In this document: piece by piece, positions 11,630-24,338 of the stretch | Numbering within the stretch: position 1 is the stretch's first letter | Layout: each line of letters opens with the position of its first letter | Assembly: GCA_014904985.1 (NCBI GenBank) | Contig: MU129029.1 | Location: forward strand, 70,637-134,636 | Source of the DNA: Hydnum rufescens UP504 | Taxonomy: Eukaryota; Basidiomycota; Agaricomycetes; Cantharellales; Hydnaceae | Reading direction: 5' to 3' | Length of the DNA stretch: 64,000 nt | Notes under the pieces: generated by a model | Told to the model about the DNA's origin: nothing | What the model saw: the letters and a program-made list of their open reading frames with translations, nothing else | Databases searched by the model: none | Program-made: the position numbers and the translations under genes

Positions 11630-12366
11630 TACGGGGGTTGCCGATGCACCCTAATAAGGAACGTCATTTTTGCTGGCACCTCTATCTCACCTCTGTGAGG
11701 CGCAAAACTCCAACCGTCCAATGCACTTACTATTAGGATCATAATTTAGGAGTAGGTAACTGAACCTAGCAGCCATCTAGATCAGAGAATGAGATTCAAT
11801 GTAAATTTGATACAGGTTCCAAGGCAGAATACCCTTTAGAAGATCTAACAGGGTGTTTATAGGCTTCCCTCAAAAGAGAATGATACCAGATAGTATTGCC
11901 TCAAACAAGACTACTCGAAACCCAAGTCCTGCGTTGGGTGGCACTCCCAAGTAATATTCCAACGGTCCCGCCGGTGCCGTCATTTCCATAAGGACGTCTT
12001 CGGTAACACTTCTTCGCAGAACTAGAAGCGTCTTGACTCTGCACACTCTTCGCCCTCCGTCGAGGAAAGGATGACAGATGTTATTTGCAACAGAACAAGC
12101 CACAAGCACTCTGACGTACAGTTAATGCCCACAACCACAAACACGTACAGACTGAACCAGACATACAACATGACTCGGAAAGGAATGGGAAAAAAGTGAC
12201 AAGGCCCAAGATTACATACTCTTCAAGACGCAAAAAGGCAAGTGCTGGAAACTGATACCAGCCTGGCGCTACCTCACAATCGCACAGAATCCCAGCCGAG
12301 GCCAGGCGATGAGATCTACATAGCTATCAGCAGAGACCTGCACAATTTTAAAGCAGTTTCCCATTC
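11630..12366. other. Intergenic between ZNHIT2-like and transmembrane-repeat genes
   Basis: No supported gene. A minus-strand frame (11870-12109) contains HPFLDG, which recalls the Fic/Doc core motif, but the following residues are GRRVCR rather than the required NGR or NKR, and no other Fic features are present. Confidence 0.4.
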
Positions 12367-14801
12367 CTAGGACGCTGGGAATCGCGTGTAAGGCGGAGGG
12401 GGGGCACCACTGGCTCTGGTATCAGGGGCCGAAGCCGGTACGGACGTAGTACCAAATGCTGGGAAAACATGGTTAGGCCCCCCTTGAATTTGTTGATCGT
12501 CAGGATGGCGATATGTGTAAGACCGAGAAGCATCCAAGTTGTTTCGGTTCGTGCGGTTGCCATGATGAGTAGGTGGAGGCGTCTCGGGTACACGCCATGG
12601 CAGATCGTTGTGTGATCGTCCCGGAACGAAATTGCACCATGTTTGGGACGTATTTCGACTGTTGCGATTTCCATGGTGGGAAGGCTGAGAAAGCGCAGGT
12701 GTCTCACGTCCAACTCGTAGGTGGTCGACCTCTGGATTTCGATTGTTAAAGTTCCCGCGACGAGAAGGCTCAGGAAGCGAACGTCCATCTCGCAGGTGGT
12801 CGACCTCTGGATTTCGATTGTTAAAGTTCCCACGATGAGAAGGCTCAGGAAGCGAACGTCCATCTCGCAGGTGGTCGACCTCTGGATTCGATTGTTAAGT
12901 TCCACGATGAGAAGGCTCAGGAAGCGAACGTCCATCTCGCAGGTGGTCGACCTCTGGATTTCGATTGTTGAAGTTCCCACGACGAGAAGGCTCAGGAAGC
13001 GAAGGCGCCTCGCGCACACGTGACAGGCGATCGTGCTCTGACACACCTGGAGCAGAACAGTGGGATGTTTTGGATGGTGGTGCCGGTCCATAGCGATAAA
13101 TTCGGGAATAGTGATGTGAATTCGAAGGAATTCCGTTCGGAACAAGAGGGTCACGCTCGTTCCCAAATCTTCCGCTAAAGGAGTTCGCAGTGAAGTTGGG
13201 GGACACATCGATGAAATCCTTTGAAGAACGCCTTGAGCATCGACGGATGAGGTGCATAAACAGGGAGAAGAAGCTAGTGAGTGCGAAGAAGAGTATCATG
13301 ATTCTCTCATTGTTTTGAAACGAACTGTCAAAAACGCTTAAGTGTTAGATATCAGGCCTCAGTTGTAGCACGGTCGAAGACTGGCCTGTGTCTCAGAACA
13401 CGAGCGTAAGCAATGTGCGCAACAGTCATACCCTTTCTAACACCCCCATCGCCTGGTCCGTATCGGGGATTGGGTTCCACCAACTTATATACCAGTCGAT
13501 GTCTCATGGTATAATCTAATCCCTCCGCACACCAAAGCAAAACGGGCTGATCTTCGAGGGCCTCTGATGAAGCAGAGGAAACATTATTGGAGGTAGATAA
13601 TTGCGCTGGAAAAATGCGTGAAGAGGATGTCACATGCGGGATGTTCAGGTAGAGCTGATGAGCATCGATGTAGTGACACATTTCATCCAGGCAAACTTGC
13701 TGAGCACCATGTGGATAGGTAATCTGAGAGCGGGGGGCCCCGTAGACACAGACTGCCGAGCCTGTCGGAGAATGATTTAAATAAAACACCTTGCATTAAA
13801 CACAAGACCACACCTTTGAAATTGAAAATAGCTTGGGTCTGGGGATCTTGTTTGCCAACGTCGAACATCGTTGTGGCTTGGTGGTACGTCTCAGTCCGAA
13901 TTTGAGGACGCCAGGGGGCCGTGCTTCCCGCTTTGACTTGGAACAGCTTCCCCTCCCATGGACTGGCAGTACTGGAGCACCCAGCTAGCAGCCGCCACCA
14001 CCACCACGAGGTACATATTTCAACACCGTAATAGGCGATTCGACGACTCGTGTCCTCAATTGAAATCTCCTTGATTGTTGCTCCCGCTGGAAGGGGATAC
14101 GAGCGCCTAAAACAGTGTGCACGCAAGCTCAAGGATAAAGACAAGAGATGACGTTCGCGAAAATACGTACGGGGACTCGTATCCTGTGTCCGGGGTGTAT
14201 ATCACTCGATCCAGAGTCATAAACTTCTCTGGCTCGGCCTCGAGGGACGATGACCCGATCATGCGTATGACGATCCGGTGAGGCTGAGGATCAGGGTTCG
14301 GTATATCTCCAGACCAAATCAAGACACGATCGTCCATATCCTTTGCATGGAGATAGGCGCTCTCGACATCGAGATTGTGGCACACCAAATCGTCTATGCA
14401 AATCTCTTGGGCAGCAGGAGACCCCACTACGCTTGGAGGGGCACCATAGATAGCTACAGGAGATCCTACGGTAGAGAATGATTAGGCGTTCCATCTATGA
14501 TGTGTCCTGCCGCACCGTGGAGAACAAAGGAGATCTCCCGGGGTCCCTCTCCCTTGGCGCCATTCCGGCGATCCGAAACGACATGGTAGGATTGGCTCAG
14601 GCCAGTGTTGCGGTCTTGGTAGTCCTTGAGCGCCCAAGGACTATGCCTGCGATGGCAAGTCTCCCACCAATGAAAGGGTAGGGGAATGCATGTGGTGTCA
14701 GGGGAATAGGAAATCAGAGGGTGCGTATCGTGCAGAGTTATCTGGTCATGGGCCCACGTCTCGGCGAGGTGAAGGAGTAAGCAGGTTACAAGAAGTCTCA
14801 T
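12367..14801 (-). CDS. Secretory single-pass membrane protein with two lectin-like modules and cytosolic repeats
   Basis: Cell-surface protein of a type common in Agaricomycetes. The N-terminus MRLLVTCLLLHLAETWA is a signal peptide. Two related extracellular modules follow, each containing an F-x-G-S-x-V-x-x-Y-G-A-P core (HGSPVAIYGAPP in exon 2, FKGSAVCVYGAPR in exon 4) like galactose-binding-fold domains. Exons 14801-14516, 14465-14171, 14106-13814 and from 13761 join in phase. A transmembrane helix (IMILFFALTSFFSLFMHLI, about 13299-13240) with a basic stop-transfer RRCSRR comes next, then a cytosolic tail with four tandem copies of a 25-residue SLPEPS-type repeat, ending ...PPPPYTRFPAS at 12367. 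The tail frame is interrupted by a TAA at 12895 inside one repeat (see the repeat entry). The join of the exon ending near 13400 to the transmembrane exon is one base out of phase. Ligand and role are unknown; a surface sensor or adhesin is a guess. Confidence 0.7.
12718..13005 (-). repeat. Four 75-bp tandem coding repeats (one shortened to 72 bp)
   Basis: Starts of the unit (GTGGTCGACC on the plus strand) fall at 12721, 12796, 12871 and 12943, giving spacings of 75, 75 and 72 bp. On the coding strand each unit encodes a NFNNRNPEVDHLRDGR / SLPEPSHRG-like block. The 72-bp unit differs from its neighbours by three separate single-base losses, each inside a homopolymer (TTT to TT, AAA to AA, CCC to CC). 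Because the sum is three, the frame is restored after the unit, but a TAA at 12895-12897 appears inside it. Confidence 0.9.
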
Positions 14802-15736
14802 CACTGGGGGAAATGGAGAGATAGTCGAACAACACACGGAACAACGCACGTTGTCACCAATGCTATTCCTCCATGAGGGTTTTATTTGCAATTCAGGGTT
14901 CAGTCACTGGCAAATCATCCTGAATCAGGACCCCTGGCACTTAGAATATCCTGGACGGCCCCCAGGGAGTTTGAGGCCCAAAATTTTGCCACAGAACGGT
15001 CCAGGACTGGTCCCACGGTGCGAAACTGCACCGGGACTTCTGTGTCGGCAGTCTTGAACCTAATGGAGCTATGGATGTTCAATACGGTGTTGAGTCTTCT
15101 TGCACACCCAGATGGCTGCGATCCTGCTTCTGTGGCCCGGATGATTTCTAGTAATTTTTTTTGTCCCCACGTACTGTTTAGGCATAGGCTTTTAAATTGG
15201 CACGAACTTGAAATATATGGGCTGATGCGAGAATGCATGCACTGTGAGAAATCTAAGCTAAATTTGCGTACAGCCAAGCAAACAGTCTCTTTGGTGAATC
15301 CTCCAATCAGATCTCGAGGCATCTGCCCCTCTTACATAAAGAGTAAGACCCCGATTGGCCCTTCTCGTCTACCGTACCCGATACTGTATATTACCTGTGG
15401 ATGCCGTGATAACACTTGGATTATCTGCGGAATCTGCCGGCGGAACCGGATCCAAATAGGGACCATCCTTGCTGACGCATTGTTTGCCAAAGAATTATAA
15501 CCCTTCTTTAGAGATGTCAAAACATTTCAAGGCAGTGCACATTACTGCGCAGTCGGTGTTACAGTATCGTTGTGATGTAGATGTGTCGTAAATGTGCGTT
15601 ACTGTAATTTTGAGCAAATGTTCATTCAACCCCTGCATCTGAACTGTAGCCCTAGTTTCGGGCTTCCATCTCTGGGCGCCTGATACCATGTTGCTACCTA
15701 TTGACCGCCACTCCGCAATCAATCCCCCGAAAAAAG
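14802..15736. other. Divergent intergenic region, no gene recognised
   Basis: Open frames of 135-204 codons exist on both strands (14886-15500 plus, 14915-15322 minus) but have no motif I recognise and no splice-supported extension. It separates the divergently transcribed surface-protein and mannosyltransferase genes, so it probably contains both promoters. Confidence 0.4.
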
Positions 15737-17597
15737 ATGTACATCTTTCCCCACCGCATTATTGCTTGTAAGAGATGCCCCCAAGCCCTATCGTTCGCTA
15801 TGTCGCTACTGCTGTTAGCATTCTTGTGGGTTTCGTGCGGGAGCACACATGGCTTGGTTCATCCACCTCTCAACAGATTTCGCGCTGTTTAGGTCACTTT
15901 GCACTACATATTCAGCTTCTCCCATGAGGAGTACGGCCGGAACATGTCCTTATCTCGATGGGTGCCTGGCCAATCTCCACGCAAGCAGCCGATCCCAAGC
16001 AAATACTACCCATATACTCCTGTAACTGAGGGAACCAACACCACAACTACGACCACGATCATCAGGAAGGCGAATGCGGCCTTCGTCTTGCTCGCGCGGA
16101 ATAGCGATTTGCCCGGGGTCCTCGAGAGTCTCAAACAACTAGAAGACCGATTCAACAAAAAGTTCCGATACCCCTTTGTCTTCCTGAATGAGGAGGATTT
16201 TTCAGAAGATTTTAAGAAGTAGGGATTTTATCCGCTGTGTTGGTTTCATTTCATTTCTTATGCATTCCTTTTGGTGACGTGCACAGGTGGACCAGTGAAG
16301 TCACATCTACACCTTGTGCATACGGCAAGATTCCGAGAGACCATTGGTTCCAGCCGGATTGGATTGATGAGGCCAAGGCTGCTGAGTATCGGTTAAAGTT
16401 GGTTGAGGCTAACGTTTGTTCTCTCGATCTGTTTTGTTTCACGAATGACTAATTCGAATTGCAGATCGTTTATGGGGATTCGTGAGTCCGTTTCGTTTAG
16501 TGATCAGTACGCAAACAAAACCGAAGAATACTTGATCAGTGTCCCGTATCGAAACATGTGTCGTTTCAACTCCGGTGTGCGTGTCCTCCGGTAGCGTTCA
16601 TCCAACATTGCTCGCCTCGCCTCACACATCCTCCGCAGTTTTTCTTCCGACACGAACTCCTCAAGAATTACGACTACTATTGGCGAATTGAGTGAATATG
16701 AATGAGCCAATTCGGATACCTGACAGTTGATGGACTTTGCAAAGACCAGGCGTCAAGTTCTTCTGTGACATCGACTACGACCCATTCTTGTTAATGCAAG
16801 ACGAAAAAAAAGTCTATGGTGCGAGAACTATTTCTCCGATCATAGACAAATATTTAATGCCTCCGCATAGGATTCGTCGTCTCGCTCTTCGAATACACCG
16901 AAACTATCCTTACACTCTGGGATGCCACGAAGGGTGTGTCAATATTACCTTAAAACCCGTGCACGAATGGACATCCTCATGTTAATGGTCCATCCAGAAT
17001 TTATCCAAGCAAACCCCGAGTTGCTGCCAGCAGGCAATGCAATGGGATTTCTCTCTGACGATGGCGGCGAGACGTACAATCATTGTCATTGTAGGTGCAT
17101 GTTCTCTTTCCTCTGCCACTCAGGAGATCTGATATATTACGGAATATCTAGTTTGGAGTAATTTCGAGATCGCTGACCTGAACTTCTGGCGAGGCGAAGC
17201 ATACATGAAGTTCTTTGATTTCCTTGACCGTAAAGGCGGCTTCTATTACGAGGTAAGTCGGAAAACGACCTGGTTCCGGCTATGATCTCACGTCAGGCGT
17301 GTCCAAATGCCTAACCTGATATTATTTTAATAGCGATGGGGTGACGCACCAGTGCACAGTATCGCCGCCGCATTATTCGCACATAGGGATCAAATCCATT
17401 TCTTTGAGGATATTGGTTATCGACATGAACCAATCCAACATTGCCCACAAGGCAAGTCCCATGCGAAGGGGAAGTGTTGGTGCTCTACGAGTCTAAATTT
17501 TGGTGCGTCCCGTTTTCCTTCGTGGCCTTGGGGGTCACGCCACAGGTTACTGAATATGGCTCGTGTGTGATGCGTAATTGTAGATTATGAGTGGTGA
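15737..17597 (+). CDS. KRE2/MNT1-family alpha-1,2-mannosyltransferase (GT15)
   Basis: Golgi type II membrane glycosyltransferase that transfers mannose from GDP-mannose to O- and N-glycans. The short basic cytosolic tail and hydrophobic anchor ([19 protein letters not shown]) suit type II topology. The catalytic domain is easily followed through introns: [59 protein letters not shown] then [12 protein letters not shown] then [64 protein letters not shown], and [20 protein letters not shown]. The divalent-metal and nucleophile regions of the family (GETYN) are present. The last codons DYEW come from a tiny exon ending at 17597. The start is uncertain: 15737 gives a cytosolic tail, 15800 a shorter one, and the first splice before EYGRNMS is a best fit. 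No frame break seen. Confidence 0.88.
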
Positions 17598-20209
17598 GTA
17601 GACGGTATATTCACTCCAAGCCAATATGTATATGCTCAGTGTCGGCGCAACAGGCTCTCGTGTCTGAGCAAGTTCGATGCACTCTTCTGATTTGTCACTT
17701 GCATTAATTCTAGATGATGTATCCTGTGTTCTCAACATTTGTCTGTAATATATTATACCTGCATATATAGTTTATCCTTCCAGGTCTTGGACATGATTCA
17801 CCTTGCGAAGAATACGCGTCGACATAGTCACGTAGCGTGGACACTGGAACTGTCGGGGATAAAAAGCTAAAGATGGTTGTCACGCACGGTGATGGGACCA
17901 TAATTCGGGGTTCTCAGGGAGCTACAGTTTTTGGGAGGGCGGCCTCAGAGTTGATACTGGGTCGGTCTGGCCTCTCCGGATCAAGGCAAGAGCAGGGTTA
18001 GATTTTCTTTGCATGTACGACATGTCAAATCGAAGTGATAAATGACAACGAAACTCGTTCGAATCTAAAACAGAAGCAACCACAAAAACTAACAATGGGG
18101 CAAGGTGCCGGGGCGAGGAGGAGAAATGCGAAGCAAGTGATGGCCAAGATAGCAAAGGTGCGAGGAACACAGGGGGAAAGTTTATGCGGATTACAGGAAT
18201 AAGACAAATCGAGAAGTGGGGGGTTGCAGCTGCATGTAGTGGACGGGGAATGATACCCCGAAGCACAGCACGACGACACGTTGGTTAGGAATGCAGATGG
18301 ATGTCCCTGGTTAGTGAATCATAAGAACGCGTGCGAGAATGGGACGCGTTAGAATCGGTATCCTGCACAAACATGGACGGCGGATTGTAAAGGATAGTGC
18401 GTAAGTAGGATAATTAGGAGGAATAAAAGCGTACGGTGGCAGTTGCAAAGGCTACGCGAGTATCTCGGATGGATAGGCGTAGCGTCCAATCCCCTCAAAC
18501 CGCTTTAGAACGACTTTTAAGAACGTTCGGTAAGAGGTGAGCGACAAAGAAGACCTTGAACAGTGAAGTTGGCCACACTCTGGAAGTCGTTGGGCCGATT
18601 ATAAGATGTGATATATTTGCTCAGCAGGACGTTAGAGTCGAACTTTGCCCTGAGCAAGCCGCACTATATCAAGCGGAGCGAACGTTAGATATCCATGAAG
18701 AAGTCGTATCCGGTGGGGGTCGACCGACCTTATTTGAGAGGAGACTTGGAAGTGTAATTTCAAATCATGTGCATCTTGCAGAATTTCGAAATTGGATTTG
18801 ACTAGATTGGTTCGAACCCACTGTGAGCGACTTCCACACTTCCAAAGAGGCCTTGATCCGGCTCACCCTGGATCTTCTTCTAGGTATTGATCGAAAGCCG
18901 ATATGAGAACCAAAAAGAGAAGGATCTTCACTGAATAAAAGTATCTACTAGAACTAGGTCATCAGAGCATGGTGTGGATCACTACAAGCCCCAAATACTC
19001 ACAGGACCTATGCGAGATGCCAGAATACCGGACTGAGTTAGCATCGCACATGATGCGTGGGTCGCAGCACTGGCTTAAGTCTTACCCGACTTCTAGAACC
19101 ACCAACATTATTAAGATAGGACGATTCCGGGGGCCAGTGGATCATGAGGGTGCGAACAAAGATTAATTTTTGACAGATCCTGATGTGTGTTGTCCTCGCG
19201 AGTCGATCTATTTCGTTTAGTACAAATTCGCGCTTGCTAATACCGAACGATATCAGTGTCTAATGGAATAAACCTGGATATAATGGTGAGATCAAGAGGT
19301 CAAGATGGAGGAATTGGTCTTACTCTGGGGGAGTCGCCCTCACTATCATTTACAAAGCTGTGGGGGAGGGGGGGGAATTCATCCATAAGCATACTAGATC
19401 AATAATAAGGAAAGATGAGAGCACCAACAATCCTCCTTCGTACTACCCTGTTAGAGCACAGCCTGCACAAAAGGGCTATTCCATAGCTCGATAATATCGA
19501 CACCTCAGGTGACGACGATGTGGCCCAGGTGGGGACAGGAAGGATTCGCCTGGGTGACCCGTGCCCTTGACGAGGCCCCGTGTGACCTGGAATAAAGGAG
19601 AAAGTCGAATTTGGATCTGACGGGACCGATTGTCATGCGCAGCGAGAGACGGTTTATCGAAATCGGGGATATGTTTCCCGGATTCTTGCCATTGGGAGAC
19701 AATGGTGAGAAATTTCCGGCTTGGAACTGCTTCAGTGGCTGCCTTGAGTATAGATCCACGATTTTTTCGAGATTTGGCCAACCGTTTCCCCGACTCGCTT
19801 TACCGTGTAACAGAGTGAGAAGATTCATTCAGAAAAATGCGCCGCCAGGGCGAACACCTAGCGCTGGACACCGGTGCCTAGGAGAAGAATCTCGATAGCG
19901 AGATCTTTCTCTGCTTCCTCTGTCCTGCTCGATTCGCTGGTCGACTTTTTTTTGAGTGAGAGCTCCAGTGGATGGTTCATCCGCAAGTAGTAACCTCGGT
20001 TCCGGGTACTGGGGGACCCAACTAATGTTTGGAGCTATTGGGCACAGCATACTGTGGATAGCAATGTCAACATCATATTTTGGGGCCGGGCCATAATGTA
20101 GATTAGATAAGGCACGCAAATTCACGCCGACCATTAGTCAGCTTTACGTAATATCACTCCGCAGGTATTTGACGTCAGGACGAGTTTCTGATTCCCCCCG
20201 ACCCACAAC
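17598..20209. other. Gene-poor 2.6 kb
   Basis: No supported gene. Short frames occur on both strands. A minus-strand stretch near 19870-20010 contains EIEILLLGTG-like residues (read IEILLLGTGVQR) that recall the Mth938/NDUFAF3 fold, but frames break on both sides and no second motif appears. The sequence GGTTCGAACCC at about 18811 resembles a tRNA B box, but no D arm or acceptor stem accompanies it. Confidence 0.4.
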
Positions 20210-22178
20210 ATGTCCCACTTCTTGAATAATCTCGCTGGAAAGGTAGGCCCTACTGTGGGTAGTGTTGAATCGTCTAACTGGTTGCCCTGGACGTCCGGGG
20301 GTATAGGCGCAAGCTGCAATCAATTCGACGCCTCTGGGTCAAAGCATCAGTAGCCGCATTCCAGGCGCCCAGCAACCCCAGCAACCCCAGCATCAAGACC
20401 CGTATGCTCCTGTCCCTTCTGGAGAGAATGCGTCCCCCCCTCCGGCCCCCAGTCAGGGAGACCATACCACCACGACGCCTCTGGGTGTTTCTGGCTTGTT
20501 GAAGCAGCACGGCTTGGGTAGTATCCAGAATTCTCTTCGAGCCCTGCAGGCACAATATAGGTGTGATCGATTCGATATTTCATTACTCATGCTCATGACA
20601 GCGATCTATATACAGCAAAGGTGGTGCTAAGCAGATTCAACTTGTGATCATAGCCCAAAAGAGCCTTGTGCTCGAATATGACAATGCCAGCCGTGACTCT
20701 AAGACATACGGGAAAGAGCTGTACCTCTGGGGCCAAGAGCAGACCGACGATCTCAAAGATGGTACGTCGCTCGTCGCTCGTCGAAAGAAATATGCCAAAG
20801 CTTATCACTCTCCACAGTGTCCGATCGTCTTGCATATCTCAACTTTGTGAAGGGGAACGTGACTTCCGAACTCTCTACGAAGCTCGACGCCGCGCGGATC
20901 CCGCTCAAAAATGCTCGAAATGCGGATGCCGCACTCGGTCCCCATCGTACGCAACGCGCAAATATCGAAAACCAATTGGGCCGTCTACGTTCCGAAGTCG
21001 ACTTGGGTCGTGCCACACCTGCTTTGCAAAATAAGATCGCCGAATTCGAGAATCAGCGTGCGACCCTCCAACGCGAAGACGAACCAAAAGAACTTGAGCT
21101 CGAGAACTTGCAGCGCATTGCCCTCAAGGAGAGCGAACAAGCGAGGTGGGCCGCAATCCGCGAGTATGCAGAAAAGTTGATCCTGCTTTCGCAAGCCTCC
21201 GAGGCTCTGATTGCTGAGATACCTGCGACTGCATCTGGTCCTTACTCTGGGAAAGAACGCACGGCTTCCATTCGACACAACGTCCAACAGTCGATAGATA
21301 ATTTCCATCCTGGAAATTTCCCTTCGCCCTTCGCCCCGTCAGCCAGTCCTGGGGTGCCTTCCGTGCCAGTAGACACCCGCAGTTTCGGCGAGACGCACCA
21401 CTCGGAACTTGAGCGTACGCCAAGTGTTCTGGACAATCATAAGCACGATGAGCACTCTCACAGTGCAACGGACGCCAGAGCACGCCGCCCCTCCACCGGT
21501 GGCGTGGACCCTGCCAGCCTTAACAACGCACCGGCACCTATCCCGATCCCCACTGATTCTTCTGGTGCGCAGTTTTTCCTTCACATAGGTGCATTGCTGT
21601 GGAGAGCTAACGTAGCATATCCTATAGCAATCTTGATCCCCCCATCCAGCACCTCCCCCCCTCTTGAGTCGCATTCTCCTGCATCGGTTCCACTTCCTGG
21701 TGGTGAAGGTCCCACGATAGCTGAGGCGGGTGTGCCTCTGAGAGGTGGTCCCGGTCCCGCATCGGGCTCCCTCGGCCGCCAGGGGAGTACCAGCCAACCG
21801 CCACAACAGGTGGGTGGAAGAAGCTGGGGCGGGCCTGGCGTTGGTGGCATCGGAGGCTTCTCGGAGACTGCCCAGCAGGAGAAGAAGCGTCTTTCAGAGG
21901 AGGCGAGGGTGCGTGACTCTGGAATACAGGCTACTTCGCCCCCTCCTGCCTCCTCGAGCCTCCCCTCCCTGCCAACCGCAGAGGAGGAGAAGAGAAGGCT
22001 GGGGAGGGAAGAGAGGGAACGTGTCCTTGCCTCGGGCGGTGGAATCGGCACTGGATCTGGATCTTCCTATCCTACCTCAGGGAAAGAGAAGGAGGGGTTG
22101 GAATACGCAAAAGATGAAAGCATTACCAAGGCGGATGAGGACGTGAACAAAGGTAACCCCCCACCTTACGACCAGTGA
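20210..22178 (+). CDS. PIL1: Pil1/Lsp1-type eisosome core protein
   Basis: BAR-domain protein that scaffolds eisosomes, furrow-like plasma-membrane domains, and in yeasts is controlled by Pkh kinases. Exon 1 (20210-20242) encodes MSHFLNNLAGK. A proline/glutamine-rich stretch follows, then GVSGLLKQHGLGSIQNSLRA. After an intron the Pil1 domain begins: SKGGAKQIQLVIIAQKSL, TYGKELYLWGQEQTDDLKD, then (intron 20762-20817) VSDRLAYLNFVKGN, a long coiled-coil helix region, and ESEQARWAAIREYAEKLILL. The C-terminal third is low-complexity, rich in proline, serine and glycine, and ends PPPYDQ. A 63-66 nt in-frame segment near 21565-21630 has intron-like ends and may be spliced. Phases agree if the acceptor for exon 2 is the CAG before CAACCCCAG. 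Total about 540 residues, longer than yeast Pil1 (about 340) because of the tail. Confidence 0.88.
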
Positions 22179-22617
22179 CCGAACGCGTCGGATCTTGTGG
22201 TCCTCCAACAACGAACAATGGATCTTTCTCGCAACTGTAGTTCCCCGTGAACTGTACCTAGTGTTTCAATGTACTTGAAAAGTTCTCCCAACCAGAATCT
22301 ATTCTCTATTCCTCGTACCACCGAAAAATGAAAGGTCTTGCGAAGCCTCGCCTTGCTCCTCACAGGATTCGCACACATCCCCCTGCGTTGCTCGATCCTG
22401 AAGAGACTAGACGATAGCACCAAACACGTGACCCCGCCCCGCAGCAAGTTGCTTCTAAGGATTATATTATCGAGTTCGAGGGCACCGAGGGTCACAAATG
22501 CATACACTATAGGGGCATATATTGGACACCATAGCCGTGTAGATATTTCTGGGCCAGAGCTAGTGACCCCAGAAGGACGACGGTTAGAGACGACGATCAC
22601 GTCCCACCCCGTTGTTA

Positions 22618-23010
22618 CGGCACAGCCACATGAGGCCACACTCGGGTACTCGGTCCGACTCGGCCTCGGCTAGCTGCGTAGATATTATGTAATCAATATG
22701 AACTCACACCTCCACTACCACACTCCCAAGTATGTCTAGCTGGGATCTGCGCACCCCAAAAGTGGACGGGGAGAAACTGGGACGCACAGAAAAAGAAAGC
22801 GCTTTGGCCCACACAAGTCAGTTAGAGGACGATAGGTGTCCCTTGCGATCGGTGACCAAGCACGTCGGATATGTTGACGCTTCAAATACGGCATACCTGT
22901 CCGCCGCGTTTCAATGCACGCCTCCCCAAAAACAAACAGCAAGGCAGGGGGAAACTCAAGTCTGGCTCTCGCTGTAAACTCCAATTAAAGAGCCTGCCCA
23001 TGGGATACCC
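22618..23010 (-). repeat. Diverged duplicate of RasGEF gene 3' end and flank
   Basis: On the minus strand this reads YPMGRLFNWSLQREPDLS, nearly the same as YPMGRLFDWSLQREPDLS in the RasGEF gene at about 26000-26070. The similarity continues downstream of that gene's stop into a shared tract containing CGGTCCGACTCGGC and a G-rich run. The upstream RasGEF catalytic domain is absent here, so this is a truncated duplicate, not a second gene. Confidence 0.7.
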
Positions 23011-24338
23011 TGCCTGGAGCTCGTGGCTGAGGAATGCATGAATAGGTCCAAGAGGAACTCACAAGCGATAATAAGCCTTCCATTACTCGCACATCGAGCT
23101 CCTTTTGCCTTGCCGGGTCCAAACCCCCAGCCAAGTTAATGTTTTTGTCAAGCGTACAAATTAAGCGCCCATCCGTAGCCAACAATTTCCTTTTTTAGGA
23201 TTTCCCACAGGATCTTCTCCCAATCCGCTTAAAGCTTGTCAAACAAGTTTGCAAATAGCCATAAGGTACTTATTTATGTTTCGTAAGTGTCGTATCCATA
23301 AACTTATGCAATTTGTGGGCCGCTTTAGTTGTGGCGCGGAATTTACGGCTTCTGCATAATGAAACCCCCAGCTAGAGCTTTCCGGAGTCCTGCTCTGGCT
23401 GATCCCGCAACAACCAGTTCGATCCCGCGGATCCTCCGAAAAATAAAAGCCAATACGAGTCCTGGAACGAAAGGATGAGTGCGTGGAGGACGCGAGATTC
23501 AGGGAGAGCAAGCACAGTAAGATGTATGATCTTTTGGACCCAGACGAGAGGCTGAACAGTTGGAATGGGCGGCAGCCGACGAATCCCCAGGTCGATCTGT
23601 TGGGGTGATAAGGAATTAGATGAGACGCTTGAGAGAAAGATGGACGGACTCCCCCGCAGGTCAAAGAGCAAGCAGCGAAATCGAAAGCCGCCAAGGTTTA
23701 TCGAGGTCGACGACCCGTCAACCGTGGTCACAGATGGACCTACTGGGTGGTAACATACATTGCACACAACCGCTATATGGACACTTTTCGGTCAGAAGTG
23801 GCCATCATCCCATAAGGACGACGCAAACTTACCGTTCCTATTGTCAGAGATGAGGGTCACGTCTCCGCCATTGCCTCCACGTGAAATATTTCCGTCTCCA
23901 GATCCCCCACCCCCTGTGTCTTTTCAGGAATGAGTGTGAGTACGATGGAAACAATGTCGGCACGGTACTTACTAATGTGCGTAGAATGATTCATTGCAGA
24001 AAATGTCGCAAAGCTCGGTGTTGGAGAGAGTTAGAACCGCGGTCTCACTCCTTGAAGAAGTGGTCGTTCGAATGAGGGTGCCGGACCGTGGATATCAGTT
24101 ACTGCTTCCAAGCCATTAAGGCCATGTCCATATCCATCCCCGAAGAGACCGGTTTGGAAACCTGAAATGTAAGATTTAAAATTATAGAAATTCAGACTTG
24201 ACTCAACTTGACCACTTACCATCGCATAGAGAGTAGTGGTACAGATTCTAATGCAATGCCCTTTAAGCTGAGGCATAGCCCTGATGGTTACGCTTCTGGG
24301 TCGGCAGCTCGTGACAGGCTTGGCTGTCTGGGGCCAAA

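Noticed and set aside
11870..12109. Fic/Doc-like HPFLDG motif on the minus strand
   Set aside because: The key residues after the motif are GRR rather than NGR/NKR, there is no inhibitory helix or other Fic feature, and the frame is short and isolated.
12348..13208. Long minus-strand frame of 286 codons
   Set aside because: It is the shifted frame of the repeat-bearing tail. The frame with the transmembrane helix and the SLPEPS repeat agrees with the rest of the gene.
18805..18825. tRNA B-box-like GGTTCGAACCC
   Set aside because: No D arm, anticodon stem or acceptor pairing is found around it.
19870..20010. Possible Mth938/NDUFAF3-like fragment (IEILLLGTG)
   Set aside because: Only one short motif is present and frames break on both sides, so no gene can be supported.
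20985..22051. Long antisense frames over the Pil1 gene
   Set aside because: They mirror the well-supported Pil1 coding strand and contain no domain.
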